A DNA stretch of 64,000 bases from Thermosulfurimonas sp. F29 (GCF_019688735.1 NZ_JAIFYA010000001.1:372001-436000), one strand, 5' to 3'; numbered from the stretch's first letter, positions 1 to 8,772 are shown. Program-made: numbers and translations. The notes: generated by a model not told the origin, from the sequence alone.

Positions 1-200
1 CTATCCGGACCGAAGGCCAGGCTGTAGCCGTAAACGAACCAGAGAAGGCTTACCAGCCCCAGACAGATAAAAACCTGAAGCGACACGGAAAGCACATTCT
101 TGGCCCGCACCAGCCCTCCGTAAAAGAGCGCCAGCCCCGGGGTCATCAGCATCACCAGGGCCGTGGAAACCAACATCCAAACGACATCCGCTCCTACCAT
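1..200 (-). CDS. amt: Ammonium transporter, N-terminal part (runs off the window)
   Basis: The gene starts at the ATG at 200 and is open to the window edge, giving 66 residues. Amt/MtrB/Rh-family channels import ammonium/ammonia through the inner membrane as trimers. The visible part begins MVGADVVWMLVSTALV and continues with the family signature MTPGLALFYGGLVRAKNVLS (residues 19-38), followed by a second hydrophobic segment, so two transmembrane helices are covered. An AGGAGGT ribosome binding site lies 6 bases upstream of the ATG (205-211). A longer open frame over the same bases in another register has no such similarity. Identification is from the signature alone, since the rest of the gene is missing. 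A glnK/glnB gene often sits beside amt, but that side is outside the window. Confidence 0.93.
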   Translation of the reverse strand, partial: MVGADVVWMLVSTALVMLMTPGLALFYGGLVRAKNVLSVSLQVFICLGLVSLLWFVYGYSLAFGPD

Positions 201-317
201 GCTCGTACCTCCTGTCCCCAGAGTTTCCTTTCATGCCATGCAACAGTCATACCAAAATGAAAAATTTGTGTATCCATTCTCTATCGCATTGAAAAAAGAA
301 AGCATTTCGGATATCTT

Positions 318-333
318 TTTACATTTATGTAAA
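318..333. promoter_or_regulatory. 16-bp perfect palindrome between amt and the radical SAM gene
   Basis: TTTACAT, two bases, ATGTAAA: a perfect 7-bp inverted repeat in the AT-rich spacer (201-401) between two divergent genes. The position fits a regulator binding site serving either gene. I do not recognise the motif as a specific regulator's site. Confidence 0.35.
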
Positions 334-401
334 TTCTTGGAAGACGATTTTACGGATTTGGAAGCTTGGGAAGGAGGGAAGGCGGGGTTATATTAGGAAA
401 G

Positions 402-1694
402 GTGAAGGTCTATCCTCATCCGGAGGGCCAACCCCGTCTCCTTTTTGCGGATCCGGAGGGGCGTCTTTACGACCATCCCGGGCTATGGACCCTGGGGCTT
501 TCGGGATACGAACTGTTTTTGCCGGATCGTGAGGACTTCATCTCGCTTCCGGAAGGATCCGCCCTCTATGTGCTTCCGGATCGCCATCCGGTGGGACTCG
601 ATCCGCAGACCCGCACCCCGGTGGTCCTTTACGAAAACCCCTTTCGCCCGGGAGAGCCGGCCTTTGCGGTGGCGGCCTTTCTGGCCCCGGCCCACACCCA
701 GCTCTACCTCGCCCCGTACGAGCCCGCTCGCGAGGACCTTCCCCCGCTTCCCCTGTATTCTTACGCCTGCGTGGGCTGGTGGCGCGGGCGCTTCTGGGCC
801 ACGGCCTTCCGTTCCGACTGGGACACCCGCCAGGAGGCCCGGCTGTTTTCTCCCGAGCGCATCGATAGGGCCGCTGTAGAGATACTCCGGCGTTATCCGC
901 ACAATCGCCTGGTCCGACACCTGGTGGAAAATTGCGTCCGGCGCTATCGCTGTCCGGCGGCCCGCAACTTCGTCCTAGGACGCTTCGAGGCCCCCGTCCC
1001 CGTCTCCCCGGGATGCAACGCCCGGTGTCTGGGGTGTCTTTCCGAGCAACCCGAAGACGGCCCCCATGTGGCTCAGGAGAGGATCACCTTCGTCCCCACT
1101 CCCCGGGAAATCGCTGAAGCCATGGTCCCTCACCTCAAACGCCCGGGACCGGTCATGGTCTCCTTCGGCCAGGGCTGTGAGGGGGAACCTCTGCTTCAGG
1201 CCCGGATCGTGGAGGAGGCCCTGATCCTGATCCGCGGAAGCACCCCCCGGGGCACCGTCAACCTCAACACCAACGGAAGCCGACCGGAAGACCTGGAACG
1301 CCTGGCCCGGGCGGGCCTGGACAGCGTCCGGATCAGCCTGGCCAGTGCCCGCGAGCACTACCACCGGGCGTACTTCCGGCCCGCGGGCTGGGGACTCGAG
1401 GAGGTCCGGGAAAGCATCCGGATCATGAAGAGATACCGGCGCTTCGTCTCCCTGAACTACTTCATCTTTCCGGGTTTTACCGACGAAGAGGAGGAGCTCG
1501 AGGCCCTGAGCGATCTCCTGGCCCTGGGGGTGGATTTTATTCAACTCCGCAACTTTGCCATCGATCCCCTGTGGTTTCTGACCGAAATAAATTACTCTCC
1601 CGGAAGATCCCTGGGTTTAAAAGAATTCCTTAGACTCCTAAAAAAACGCTTCCCGGGACTTCGCTTCGGCTATTTTAATCCCTACCTGAGATAA
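402..1694 (+). CDS. Radical SAM protein of unknown substrate
   Basis: A CNARCLGC motif (C-x3-C-x2-C, Cys 205, 209 and 212) provides the ligands for the [4Fe-4S] cluster that cleaves S-adenosylmethionine. The following half reads as a radical SAM barrel (FGQGCEGEPLL, NLNTNGS, SVRISLASA). The 200 residues in front of the cluster are not a domain I can name. The architecture and the PHNRLVRHLVENCVRRY segment just before the cluster recall an uncharacterised family that I associate with Desulfobacterota; the reaction is unknown. The start is uncertain: a TTG at 366 is also in frame, but the GGAGG at 373-377 would then lie inside the gene. I prefer GTG 402 (430 residues), although its ribosome binding site is weak. 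The gene stands alone, diverging from amt. Confidence 0.85.
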   Translation: MKVYPHPEGQPRLLFADPEGRLYDHPGLWTLGLSGYELFLPDREDFISLPEGSALYVLPDRHPVGLDPQTRTPVVLYENPFRPGEPAFAVAAFLAPAHTQLYLAPYEPAREDLPPLPLYSYACVGWWRGRFWATAFRSDWDTRQEARLFSPERIDRAAVEILRRYPHNRLVRHLVENCVRRYRCPAARNFVLGRFEAPVPVSPGCNARCLGCLSEQPEDGPHVAQERITFVPTPREIAEAMVPHLKRPGPVMVSFGQGCEGEPLLQARIVEEALILIRGSTPRGTVNLNTNGSRPEDLERLARAGLDSVRISLASAREHYHRAYFRPAGWGLEEVRESIRIMKRYRRFVSLNYFIFPGFTDEEEELEALSDLLALGVDFIQLRNFAIDPLWFLTEINYSPGRSLGLKEFLRLLKKRFPGLRFGYFNPYLR

Positions 1695-1705
1695 CAATAT
1701 TCCCC

Positions 1706-1731
1706 GGTCAGGACTCTAGGTCAGGACTCTA
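1706..1731. repeat. Tandem 13-bp direct repeat upstream of hisB
   Basis: GGTCAGGACTCTA occurs twice with no gap (1706-1718 and 1719-1731), just after the radical SAM stop codon and about 70 bases before hisB. Two adjacent identical sites could bind a regulator, or this may be a chance duplication. A possible promoter (TTGTCA near 1747) lies just downstream. Confidence 0.5.
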
Positions 1732-1802
1732 CGAGCGGAAAAAACATTGTCAAACCATGGTGGAAAATTTAAGCTTAAGAATATCTTTCCGGGAGGGAAT
1801 TT

Positions 1803-2378
1803 ATGGAAACAGTGGAACGAACCCGAAAGACGAGAGAGACCACGATACGGGTCAGACTAGCCCTTTCAGGGAAACCCGGGAGGATCAGTACTGGAGTGGG
1901 GTTTCTGGATCACATGCTGGAGCTCTTTTCTTATCACGGTGGCCTGGGACTTTCCGTTGAAGCGAAGGGGGATCTTCATGTGGACGCTCATCACACGGTG
2001 GAAGATGTGGGCATCACCCTAGGAGAAGCCCTCTCTGAAGCCCTGGGGGAACGGAAAGGGATCCTTCGGTACGGGGAGGCCACCATTCCCATGGAGGAAT
2101 CTCTGGCCCAGGTGGTGGTGGATCTCGCTCGGCGGCCCTTTTTTCGTTTCGAGGGGCGTTTTCCTGTGGAGCGGGTCGGATTTTTTGATCTGGAATTGAT
2201 CCCGGAATTTCTTAAGGCCCTGGCCATGAACGGAGTTTTTACCCTCCATGCCCGGCTTCTTTACGGGGAAAACGCCCATCATATGGCCGAGGCCCTTTTT
2301 AAGGCCCTGGCCTATGCCCTGCGCAGGGCACTCCTCGCCACGGAAGACGGTCCCCGATCCACAAAAGGATTACTTTAA
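1803..2378 (+). CDS. hisB: Imidazoleglycerol-phosphate dehydratase
   Basis: Catalyses the sixth step of histidine synthesis, dehydrating imidazole glycerol phosphate to imidazole acetol phosphate with two Mn ions. The 191-residue length is normal for the monofunctional enzyme; there is no phosphatase domain. Family signatures include GFLDHMLELFSYHGG (residues 38-52) and the metal-binding DAHHTVEDVG. The ATG at 1803 follows a GGGAGGG ribosome binding site at normal spacing. It is followed at short distance by a lipoprotein gene and hisA, so it probably heads a small his operon. The remaining his genes are not in the window. Confidence 0.97.
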   Translation: METVERTRKTRETTIRVRLALSGKPGRISTGVGFLDHMLELFSYHGGLGLSVEAKGDLHVDAHHTVEDVGITLGEALSEALGERKGILRYGEATIPMEESLAQVVVDLARRPFFRFEGRFPVERVGFFDLELIPEFLKALAMNGVFTLHARLLYGENAHHMAEALFKALAYALRRALLATEDGPRSTKGLL

Positions 2379-2391
2379 GGGAGTATGGCTT

Positions 2392-3033
2392 ATGAAAAAG
2401 AAACTGTGGTTTTTCGCCGTATTGATCCTGATAGGATGCACCCGTGGTCCTCTGGAAAGCACTCCCAGCGTCTCAGTCCATACCATAGCCGTACTCCCGT
2501 TTGAGGCGGCGTGTCCGGGAGGGAAAGGGGAGTACTTCTCCTGCCCGATCCAGGGACTGGTCGCCGGGGAGATTATCCCAGAGGCTCCCCGGATCATGGA
2601 CGATCTCCTGCAGGAGGCCCTTTCCGGACATCCGGGATTCCGCTTCGTGTCCCGGCGGGAATTTGAGGGTATCTGGGAGGAGGTTCTGGCCGAAGCACAC
2701 GAACCTCGCCCCGCTGATATTGTGCGGATGCTGGGAAAGGTCCTGGGAACCGAGGCCCTTCTTTATGGAAAGGTCTTTCGGTTTCGTGAAAGAAAAGGGC
2801 GTGGATACGCCGTGAAACGCCCGGCCTCGGTGGCTTTTGCTCTGGTGCTCTTTGATACGAAAAACGGTCACATCCTCTGGAAGGGCTGGTTCGACGAGAC
2901 CCAGCAACCTCTGAGTCGTAATCTCTTCAAGATCCGGTTATACGGGGGGGTGCGGTGGCTCACCGCCGAGGAACTGGCCCGAAGAGGTCTGGAAAGGACA
3001 CTTCAGGATTTCCCCTTTCCGAAAACTCCCTGA
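2392..3033 (+). CDS. Lipoprotein, CsgG/GNA1162-like, function unknown
   Basis: 213 residues beginning MKKKLWFFAVLILIGCTRG: a basic start, a short hydrophobic stretch and a lipobox LIGC, so it is probably lipidated and sorted to the outer membrane or periplasm. The mature part (HTIAVLPFEA, then FVSRREFE, GTEALLYGKV, ILWKGWFDE) resembles the general layout of CsgG/GNA1162-type lipoproteins, which I give as a tentative relation only. The start is the ATG with AAGGGAG upstream; longer in-frame extensions run into hisB. It lies between hisB and hisA, 13 bases upstream of hisA. There is no obvious link to histidine synthesis, so it may simply be an operon passenger. Confidence 0.8.
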   Translation: MKKKLWFFAVLILIGCTRGPLESTPSVSVHTIAVLPFEAACPGGKGEYFSCPIQGLVAGEIIPEAPRIMDDLLQEALSGHPGFRFVSRREFEGIWEEVLAEAHEPRPADIVRMLGKVLGTEALLYGKVFRFRERKGRGYAVKRPASVAFALVLFDTKNGHILWKGWFDETQQPLSRNLFKIRLYGGVRWLTAEELARRGLERTLQDFPFPKTP

Positions 3034-3046
3034 AAAAGGAGGTGTC

Positions 3047-3772
3047 ATGCTGCTCATTCCGGCCATTGATCTCAAGGACGGACGCTGTGTGCGCCTTTAT
3101 CAAGGTGATTACACCCGGGAGACCGTTTATGCCGAGGATCCGGTCTCGCAGATTCGGGTCTTTGCGGCTCAGGGGGCCAAAAAGATTCACATCGTAGATC
3201 TTTCCGGAGCCAGAGAGGGACACCCGGTCCATTTTGAAATTATCGTCAGGATGGCCAAGGCAGTAAGTGTTCCGGTGGAGGTGGGGGGAGGTATACGCGA
3301 TCTTGCCACCATAGAACATTACCTGGACTCGGGGGTAGCGCAGGTTATCCTGGGCACGGTGGCCTGCCGAAATCCTGAACTGGTAAAAGAAGCGGCCCGG
3401 CTTTTTCCGGGGCGCATTCTGGTGAGCCTTGATGTACGGGGGGAACGGGTGGCGGTTTCGGGCTGGACCGAGGCCGAGGATATTCATTATCTGGAGATGG
3501 CCCGGCGACTGGAAGACGCCGGAGTGGCCGGACTCATATTTACCGAGATAGAAAGGGACGGAACCGGCCGTGGAGTCTATACCGAGAGGCTGGAGAGACT
3601 CCTTGAAACCGTAAAGCTTCCGGTGGTGCTGGCCGGAGGGGTCTCCACCCTGGAGGATATCCGTCGCCTCAGGGGTCTTGAGCCCCGGGGACTTCACGGG
3701 GTTATCGTGGGACGGGCCATCTATGAAGGGACCATAAATCTTGCCGAAGCCTTGAGGGAGGTCGTGGCCTGA
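3047..3772 (+). CDS. hisA: Phosphoribosylformimino-AICAR-phosphate isomerase
   Basis: A (beta/alpha)8-barrel enzyme that opens the ribose of ProFAR to give PRFAR in histidine synthesis. The sequence starts MLLIPAIDLKDGRCVRLYQG, with catalytic Asp8 in AIDLKDG, and carries VEVGGGIRD and FTEIERDGTGRG (second catalytic Asp) plus the phosphate-binding VLAGGVST. 241 residues is the usual length. A strong AAGGAGGTG site precedes the ATG. The stop is followed four bases later by the exoribonuclease ATG. Confidence 0.97.
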   Translation: MLLIPAIDLKDGRCVRLYQGDYTRETVYAEDPVSQIRVFAAQGAKKIHIVDLSGAREGHPVHFEIIVRMAKAVSVPVEVGGGIRDLATIEHYLDSGVAQVILGTVACRNPELVKEAARLFPGRILVSLDVRGERVAVSGWTEAEDIHYLEMARRLEDAGVAGLIFTEIERDGTGRGVYTERLERLLETVKLPVVLAGGVSTLEDIRRLRGLEPRGLHGVIVGRAIYEGTINLAEALREVVA

Positions 3773-3776
3773 GTCC

Positions 3777-5768
3777 ATGGAGAACGAAAAAGAGGTGATC
3801 GGAAGGATAGTCGAAGTGATCCAGCACGGCCGGATCCTTCCGGCCTTCGTGGTGGGCACCAAAGGGAAACGCCTGCGCGTCCTCCTTCCCTCCGGAAAGG
3901 AGGAAACCGTTTCGTCCGGTCAGACCCTTCTCCTTTCCCGGAAGCGATTCCGGGAACTTTCCCGCAACGAGATCCTAAACATCCTTTCCCGGGCGGAGAG
4001 TCGCCGGGAGAGTCTGAAGGTCGAGATAGAGCTTCCCACCCTGTGGGAACTGGTGGTGGAGGAGGCCGAATCCTTCGAGCCCTACGAGCTGGCGGAGATC
4101 TACTTCGGGTCGGAAAGCGGTGATGATGAAGCAGCCGCCCTCATAAGGGCCGTACTGGAGGACAAGATCTACTTTCGGTTGCGGGACGGACGGATCTCGG
4201 TGCATCCCCGGGAGGAGGTGGAGAGGCTTCTCCTGGCCAAAAAGCGCGAGGAGGAACGCCTACAACGTCTGGCCTTAGGAGAAGTCTTTTTCGGAAAACT
4301 CATTAAAGGAGAAGAGGCTCCGGAAGTCCCGAAGGAACTTCGTGAGTATTTCCTCTCGGCCCTGCGGGATTACTGTCTTTTTGGGGACGAAGCTTCCAGG
4401 GCTAAAGAAATCAAGGAAATCCTCGCCCGCCTAAAGGCCACGGGTCCGGAGACCCCCTTTCGACTTCTTGTGCGGGCTGGCGTATTTCATGAGGATGAAA
4501 ACCTGGAAATTTTACGCTTCCGGATCCCGGTGGAGTTCCCCGAGGAAGTGCTTTCCGAGGCCGAGCATCTTACCGAAAAACCGCGATCCCGGGAGGATCT
4601 CACCCATATTAAAATTTTCACCATCGACGCGGAGGAAACCCGGGACTTCGACGATGCCCTCCATTTTGAAAGGCTTTCCGATGGATTTCGCGTGGGGGTT
4701 CACATCACCGATGTGTCCGCCCTGATCCCCCCTGATTCAGCCACCTTCAGGGAAGCCCTGCGTCGGGGACTCACCCTCTATCTCCCGGAGGGCACCATTC
4801 CCATGCTACCCCCGAACCTCTCCGAAAATCGGCTAAGTCTCCGGGCAGGGGAAACCCGCCCCGCGGTCTCCTTCCTGATCGATTTTTCCCCGGAGGGGGA
4901 CATTCGGGGGTTCCGTATTCTTTTGAGTCGTGTACGGGTGACCCGTCGTCTCACCTATGAGGAGGTAGACGCCCGGATTAAGGAAGGGGACCCCTTCTGG
5001 ACTGAATTTTATCACCTGGCCTGGGCCTTCTCCGGAATGCGCAGGAGGGCCGGAGCTTTCGCCATTACCCTTCCCGAGGTGGTGCTGCGGGTGAAGGACG
5101 GAGAGATCCACCTGGAGCGGCTGGAGTTCACCCCGGCCCGGCTGCTCGTGGCGGAATTCATGATTGCGGCCAATTTTGTGGCAGCCCGATTTCTAAATGA
5201 AAAAGGCATCCCCGCCCTCTATCGCTTCCAGAAAGAACCCCTGGAGAGGATCCTTGCCACAGGTGAGGAAAACGATCTGGTGAAGGCCTTTCAGCAACTG
5301 CGCTATTTTGTACGCGGCGAGGTGGGCTTGAGCCCGGAATTTCACCACGGATTGGGGCTCCCGGCCTATACCACCGTCACTTCCCCCATTCGCCGGGTCA
5401 TGGATCTGGTGGTTCAGCATCAGCTCTCCGCGACTCTGGCCGGTGAATCCCCTCCCTTTGACGAGGATCGCCTGAGGGAGATCCTGGTACACCTTGAGGA
5501 TCTGCAGAGCACGACCGCCCAGGTGCGTTCCCGCACGCATCGTTACTGGCTTCTCAAGTACCTGCGGCTCCACTTTCAGGGGCGGACCGTGCCGGCCCTG
5601 GTGCTTGAGGCCGGCGAGCGTCGAGCCAGGGTGTTGCTTCCGGACTTCATGCTGCCGGTGGAAATGCCCCTCTCCCCGGGTCTGCGTCTTAAAGCAGGGG
5701 ATGAAATCCGAGTCAAGATCCTTCGCATCAATCCCCGACTAGATATTATCCGGGTGGCTCCGGCCTAG
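3777..5768 (+). CDS. RNase II/R-family 3'-5' exoribonuclease (RNB domain)
   Basis: 663 residues. The catalytic RNB domain starts near residue 275 with TIDAEETRDFDDALHFE, whose aspartates bind the two Mg ions, and continues with VGVHITDVSALIPP, LYLPEGTIPMLP, RLTYEEVDA and TTVTSPIRRVMDLV. The N-terminal 270 residues are rich in Glu and Leu with no standard cold-shock signature that I can see. The C-terminal 80 residues (ARVLLPDFMLPVEM ... IRVKILRINP) look like an S1-like RNA-binding barrel. It degrades RNA hydrolytically. The gene follows hisA by four bases. Its stop overlaps the stop of the convergent receiver-GGDEF gene. RNase II, RNase R and a distinct bacterial branch cannot be separated here. 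Confidence 0.9.
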   Translation: MENEKEVIGRIVEVIQHGRILPAFVVGTKGKRLRVLLPSGKEETVSSGQTLLLSRKRFRELSRNEILNILSRAESRRESLKVEIELPTLWELVVEEAESFEPYELAEIYFGSESGDDEAAALIRAVLEDKIYFRLRDGRISVHPREEVERLLLAKKREEERLQRLALGEVFFGKLIKGEEAPEVPKELREYFLSALRDYCLFGDEASRAKEIKEILARLKATGPETPFRLLVRAGVFHEDENLEILRFRIPVEFPEEVLSEAEHLTEKPRSREDLTHIKIFTIDAEETRDFDDALHFERLSDGFRVGVHITDVSALIPPDSATFREALRRGLTLYLPEGTIPMLPPNLSENRLSLRAGETRPAVSFLIDFSPEGDIRGFRILLSRVRVTRRLTYEEVDARIKEGDPFWTEFYHLAWAFSGMRRRAGAFAITLPEVVLRVKDGEIHLERLEFTPARLLVAEFMIAANFVAARFLNEKGIPALYRFQKEPLERILATGEENDLVKAFQQLRYFVRGEVGLSPEFHHGLGLPAYTTVTSPIRRVMDLVVQHQLSATLAGESPPFDEDRLREILVHLEDLQSTTAQVRSRTHRYWLLKYLRLHFQGRTVPALVLEAGERRARVLLPDFMLPVEMPLSPGLRLKAGDEIRVKILRINPRLDIIRVAPA

Positions 5769-6688
5769 CTCCCGAGGCTTTCGGGGTCTATTTCAATGCG
5801 ATCCCCTCCGGCCTTCTTGGCCCGGTACATGGCTTCATCCGCCCTGCGCACCAGATCGTCAGCACTCCGGCGGGCGTCCCCCCGAGGAATCAATTTGGCT
5901 ATTCCAATGGAAAGGGTGGTGGGATCAAACCCCGTATCCCGAAAAGACTTAAGGATGCGTTCCGCCACCTTAAGGGCTCCCTTTATATCGGTATGCGGTA
6001 AAAGAACCACAAACTCATCGCCTCCGTAACGAAAGGACTGATCCACTCCTTCCCGGGTACAACCGCACAGGATCTCGGCCAGGGTCTTTAACAGTATGTC
6101 TCCATCCTGGTGCCCTCTGGTGTCGTTGTAAAACTTGAAGTGATCCACATCAATCATAAACAGGCAGAGAGAATACCTCTGACGAAGGGCCCTATAAGTC
6201 TCCTCTATCAAACGCTCCTCGAAATAGCGCCGATTGAAGATATCCGTTAGAGCATCCCGAATGGAAAGGGCTCGAAGTTCCTCTTTGAGCTTCCATTCCC
6301 GGAGAAGCCGAGCCAGTCTGGCCTCAAACTCTTCTAAAATAAAGGGTTTCTGGATGAGATCATCGGCACCGGCGGCCACCACATCTACATACCCGTAGTC
6401 CCTGGAGTAACCGGTCATGGCCAGAACCATGGTATCCGGATTTCTTTTTTTCACCTCTCTTATGAGAGTCAGTCCATCCAGTCCGGGCATCACAAGATCG
6501 GTAATTAAGACCTCGAAAGGTCCTTTTTCCTCAAAGATCTTAAGGGCTTCCTGCCCCTCTCGGGCTTCCTCTACATGAAGTCCGAGGGTGGTAAGATACT
6601 CTCCGAGCAGGAACCTCACATCGTCTTCATCGTCCACAAGGAGGAATTTGGGCTTGCGCGGCAGATTTTTCAACAATTCCTTTAGCAT
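5765..6688 (-). CDS. Response regulator with GGDEF output (diguanylate cyclase)
   Basis: A CheY-like receiver comes first ([10 protein letters not shown], phosphoacceptor Asp in [13 protein letters not shown], conserved Lys in LIQKPF), then a GGDEF domain ([32 protein letters not shown]). It should make cyclic di-GMP in response to phosphorylation by an unknown histidine kinase. The RxxD inhibitory site is not intact: EGVD occupies that position. I choose the ATG at 6688 (307 residues) because a GGAG lies 6 bases upstream; the ATG at 6724 has none. The start overlaps the 3' end of the upstream Nudix gene by 62 bases, which implies coupled translation or that the Nudix tail is dispensable. Confidence 0.93.
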   Translation of the reverse strand: MLKELLKNLPRKPKFLLVDDEDDVRFLLGEYLTTLGLHVEEAREGQEALKIFEEKGPFEVLITDLVMPGLDGLTLIREVKKRNPDTMVLAMTGYSRDYGYVDVVAAGADDLIQKPFILEEFEARLARLLREWKLKEELRALSIRDALTDIFNRRYFEERLIEETYRALRQRYSLCLFMIDVDHFKFYNDTRGHQDGDILLKTLAEILCGCTREGVDQSFRYGGDEFVVLLPHTDIKGALKVAERILKSFRDTGFDPTTLSIGIAKLIPRGDARRSADDLVRRADEAMYRAKKAGGDRIEIDPESLGS

Positions 6689-7124
6689 CCTTAACTCCAA
6701 GATAGTCTTTAAGAATTTCGGCATGATCGAAAGCTAAATCATTCCAGGGGATCTTCTCCGGAGGGAAGACCCTGGCTTCCACGGCATCATCTCCTCCCCG
6801 CGGAGCACCCCGGGCACGGGCCACATAGACCGTGGTAATGGTGTGAAAGCGAGGATCCCGGTCCGGTCGGGAATAGGTGTAAAACTGACACAGCAATTCC
6901 ACCTCCAGACCGGTCTCCTCGAGCGCCTCCCTTCGAGCGGCCTCCTCAAGGCTTTCCCCGTAATCCACAAAGCCCCCGGGAAGGGCCCATCCGTAAGGGG
7001 GATTCTTCCGGCGCACCAGAATGATGCCCTCTCCGGTCTCAATTATTAGATCCACGGTAGGGAAGGGGTTACGGTAGCGTTCTAACCGATGACCGCAATA
7101 GGGACAGGTTAGATATTCCTTCAT
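6627..7124 (-). CDS. Nudix hydrolase with N-terminal zinc-ribbon-like motif
   Basis: 165 residues. The complete Nudix box [20 protein letters not shown] continues TGL and fits G-x5-E-x7-REUxEExGU, which binds Mg and hydrolyses nucleoside diphosphate-linked substrates. The start [15 protein letters not shown] carries a CxxC pair resembling NudC-like or ADP-ribose-type Nudix proteins with half a zinc ribbon. Substrate not assignable. The last 30 residues (after KDYLG) lie in the overlap with the receiver-GGDEF gene and look non-conserved. The start ATG shares an ATGA overlap with the stop of the upstream inositol monophosphatase gene. Confidence 0.92.
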   Translation of the reverse strand: MKEYLTCPYCGHRLERYRNPFPTVDLIIETGEGIILVRRKNPPYGWALPGGFVDYGESLEEAARREALEETGLEVELLCQFYTYSRPDRDPRFHTITTVYVARARGAPRGGDDAVEARVFPPEKIPWNDLAFDHAEILKDYLGVKDAKGIVEKSAAQAQIPPCGR

Positions 7125-7906
7125 TCTGGAAGGCAGTCCTTGGTTAATTCTACCATAAAATCGTGGATTTTTCCGTTACTGGCCACCACATGTTTTTTAA
7201 AGGGGTGATAGGGCTCGCCAAGATAGTCACTCACCCTTCCTCCGGCCTCTTCCACCAGGAGCACACCGGCGGCAGTATCCCAGGGCTTAAGCAGGGGTTC
7301 CCAGAATCCGTCGAAGCGCCCGCAGGCTACATAGGCCAGATCCAGGGAAGCCGCCCCGGCCCGGCGTATACCCCGTACCCGTAATAGAAAGGCCCGAAAG
7401 AGCTCGATTACCCCCGGAGGGTCCTCATGAATGGTATAAGGAAAACCGGTGGCCAGAAGGGCCCTTTCCGGAAGTACAGTATCGGAAACCCGAATCGGGC
7501 GTCCGTTAAGGGTGGCCCCCCTCCCCCGGACTGCGGTAAACATCTCCTCCTGCATGGGATGATAAACCACCCCCACAAGAGGCTCTTTATTCTCCATAAA
7601 GGCCAGAGATACCCCGAACCAGGGGAAGCCGTGCGCGTAATTGGTGGTGCCGTCCAGGGGGTCCACCAGCCAGTAAAGTCCCCGTGGCTCAGCGCGGGCC
7701 ACCTCTTCCCCCAGGACGGGAAAGTCAGGGGCCCTGGTCTGAAGGATCTCCACGATGAGTCTTTCCGCCTCCGGATCGGCCTCGGTAACCAGGTCTATTT
7801 TACCCTTGTAGCCTATGCGGTGAGGTTGGGTAAAATGTTCTCGTAGAAATATTCCGGCCCTCCTGGCGGCTTCTTCCGCCACCTCCAGGAGAAATTCGAG
7901 ATCCAC
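7121..7906 (-). CDS. suhB: Inositol monophosphatase-family phosphatase
   Basis: 261 residues with the Mg-binding signatures of the family: [23 protein letters not shown] and the C-terminal [17 protein letters not shown]. Members hydrolyse myo-inositol-1-phosphate or, in some thermophiles and archaea, fructose-1,6-bisphosphate; SuhB also acts as a host factor in transcription antitermination. The sequence does not decide between these. It starts at a GTG with a purine-rich GGGGGG stretch upstream. It is translationally coupled (ATGA) to the Nudix gene downstream. Confidence 0.93.
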   Translation of the reverse strand: MDLEFLLEVAEEAARRAGIFLREHFTQPHRIGYKGKIDLVTEADPEAERLIVEILQTRAPDFPVLGEEVARAEPRGLYWLVDPLDGTTNYAHGFPWFGVSLAFMENKEPLVGVVYHPMQEEMFTAVRGRGATLNGRPIRVSDTVLPERALLATGFPYTIHEDPPGVIELFRAFLLRVRGIRRAGAASLDLAYVACGRFDGFWEPLLKPWDTAAGVLLVEEAGGRVSDYLGEPYHPFKKHVVASNGKIHDFMVELTKDCLPE

Positions 7907-7971
7907 TACCGGCCCCCCTTAATTGCAGTTTAGGGCGGCAATATACCCGGATTGAAAGCCTTTGCAAGAGG

Positions 7972-7990
7972 GGCCCGCCTCCGGCGGGCC
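7972..7990 (-). terminator. GC-rich hairpin downstream of the lipoprotein pair
   Basis: GGCCCGCC, loop TCC, GGCGGGCC: a perfect 8-bp stem in the spacer between the second lipoprotein and suhB, both on the minus strand. The U-run on the minus side is poor (CCTCTTG), while the plus side reads TTTCC. It could end the tetR-lipoprotein transcript, but efficiency is doubtful. Confidence 0.4.
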
Positions 7991-8004
7991 TTTCCGGACT
8001 AACC

Positions 8005-8385
8005 TCAGCAGGGAAATTCGTTCAAAATATATCCGTGGTTTTCCAGGACCTCGCGCAGATCTATGCGTTTGTCTTCTGGGAGACCGTAATAGGCCCGTAC
8101 GAAAGCGGCGGTGGAACGCTCGGGCCCACAGGCGGCCTCGAAAAGACGCCTCTGGGCCTCGGGAGAAAGATGGGCCTGTCGCAGGATCAAACGCAGTTCT
8201 CCCTTGAGGCACAATTTTCGGAAGAGTTTGCTCGAACCCCATTTCCGGCTGCCCACCATGATCCAGGGACGCTGAGGGGTGTCAGGGGGAATGACCGGTT
8301 CGTGAACATCCAGAAGGTAGAGCGCCTTGGGAGCACAGGAGATCAGAACCACTACCACGAACAAGAACCCAAAAATCCTTCTCAT
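8005..8385 (-). CDS. Cys-containing lipoprotein, paralogue 2
   Basis: 126 residues. The signal sequence MRRIFGFLFVVVVLISCAPK contains a lipobox (LISC), so the mature protein is probably membrane-anchored. The mature domain shares a conserved pattern with the next gene upstream (8398-8772): RPW-(I/V)-(M/I)-(V/I)-G, a Leu-Cys pair, AACGPE, a Tyr-containing YY-x-LP segment, HGY-x-LN and a C-terminal Cys. The two genes are clearly a tandem duplication. The three shared non-lipobox cysteines may form disulfides or bind a metal or haem; there is no CxxCH. I do not recognise the family. ATG chosen with GGGAGGAAACC upstream. Confidence 0.8.
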   Translation of the reverse strand: MRRIFGFLFVVVVLISCAPKALYLLDVHEPVIPPDTPQRPWIMVGSRKWGSSKLFRKLCLKGELRLILRQAHLSPEAQRRLFEAACGPERSTAAFVRAYYGLPEDKRIDLREVLENHGYILNEFPC

Positions 8386-8397
8386 GGTTTCCTCCCT

Positions 8398-8772
8398 CTA
8401 ACAGCCATAATCGTTAAGGCTGTAGCCGTGTCTTTCAAAAATTCTTTTAATTCGCTTTCGCACGGGATCCGGAAGATGGTAATAGATTTCCAGAAAGCGT
8501 TCCGCGGAGGCCTCAGGGCCGCAGGCGGCCTTAAAGAGTTTCTCCGACGGTTCGGCCGGGACCCTGGCCTCGAATAGAATAGTTTTAAGCTCCTTTTCCT
8601 CACACAGACGCTTTTCCAGTCTCGCCGAACCCGCCTTCTTGGCTCCAATAATGACCCAGGGACGATCCGGCCCACCGTAGGGATTATCCTTATTTTCATA
8701 GAGATAAACCCCCCGCCCGCCGCAGGCCACCAGCAGGATTACTATTCCCACACCCAACCAGAACATCTTCAT
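8398..8772 (-). CDS. Cys-containing lipoprotein, paralogue 1
   Basis: 124 residues with a hydrophobic leader and lipobox (LLVAC), then a domain homologous to its neighbour at 8005-8385 (RPWVIIGAKKAGS, RLCEEKELKTILFEA, KAACGPEAS, HGYSLNDYGC). Identity across the mature domain is roughly 40 percent by eye. The ATG overlaps the TGA of the upstream tetR gene (ATGA) and is preceded by GGAGG, so it is co-transcribed with tetR and probably autoregulated with it. Function unknown; the TetR context suggests an envelope-stress or small-molecule response, which is inference only. Confidence 0.8.
   Translation of the reverse strand: MKMFWLGVGIVILLVACGGRGVYLYENKDNPYGGPDRPWVIIGAKKAGSARLEKRLCEEKELKTILFEARVPAEPSEKLFKAACGPEASAERFLEIYYHLPDPVRKRIKRIFERHGYSLNDYGC

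Noticed and set aside
1-243. An 80-codon minus-strand open frame over the start of the window
   Set aside because: The frame beside it encodes the ammonium transporter N-terminus with its signature and a ribosome binding site; the 80-codon frame has no such features.
163-396. A 77-codon plus-strand open frame in the AT-rich spacer
   Set aside because: No ribosome binding site; part overlaps amt in antisense; composition fits a promoter region.
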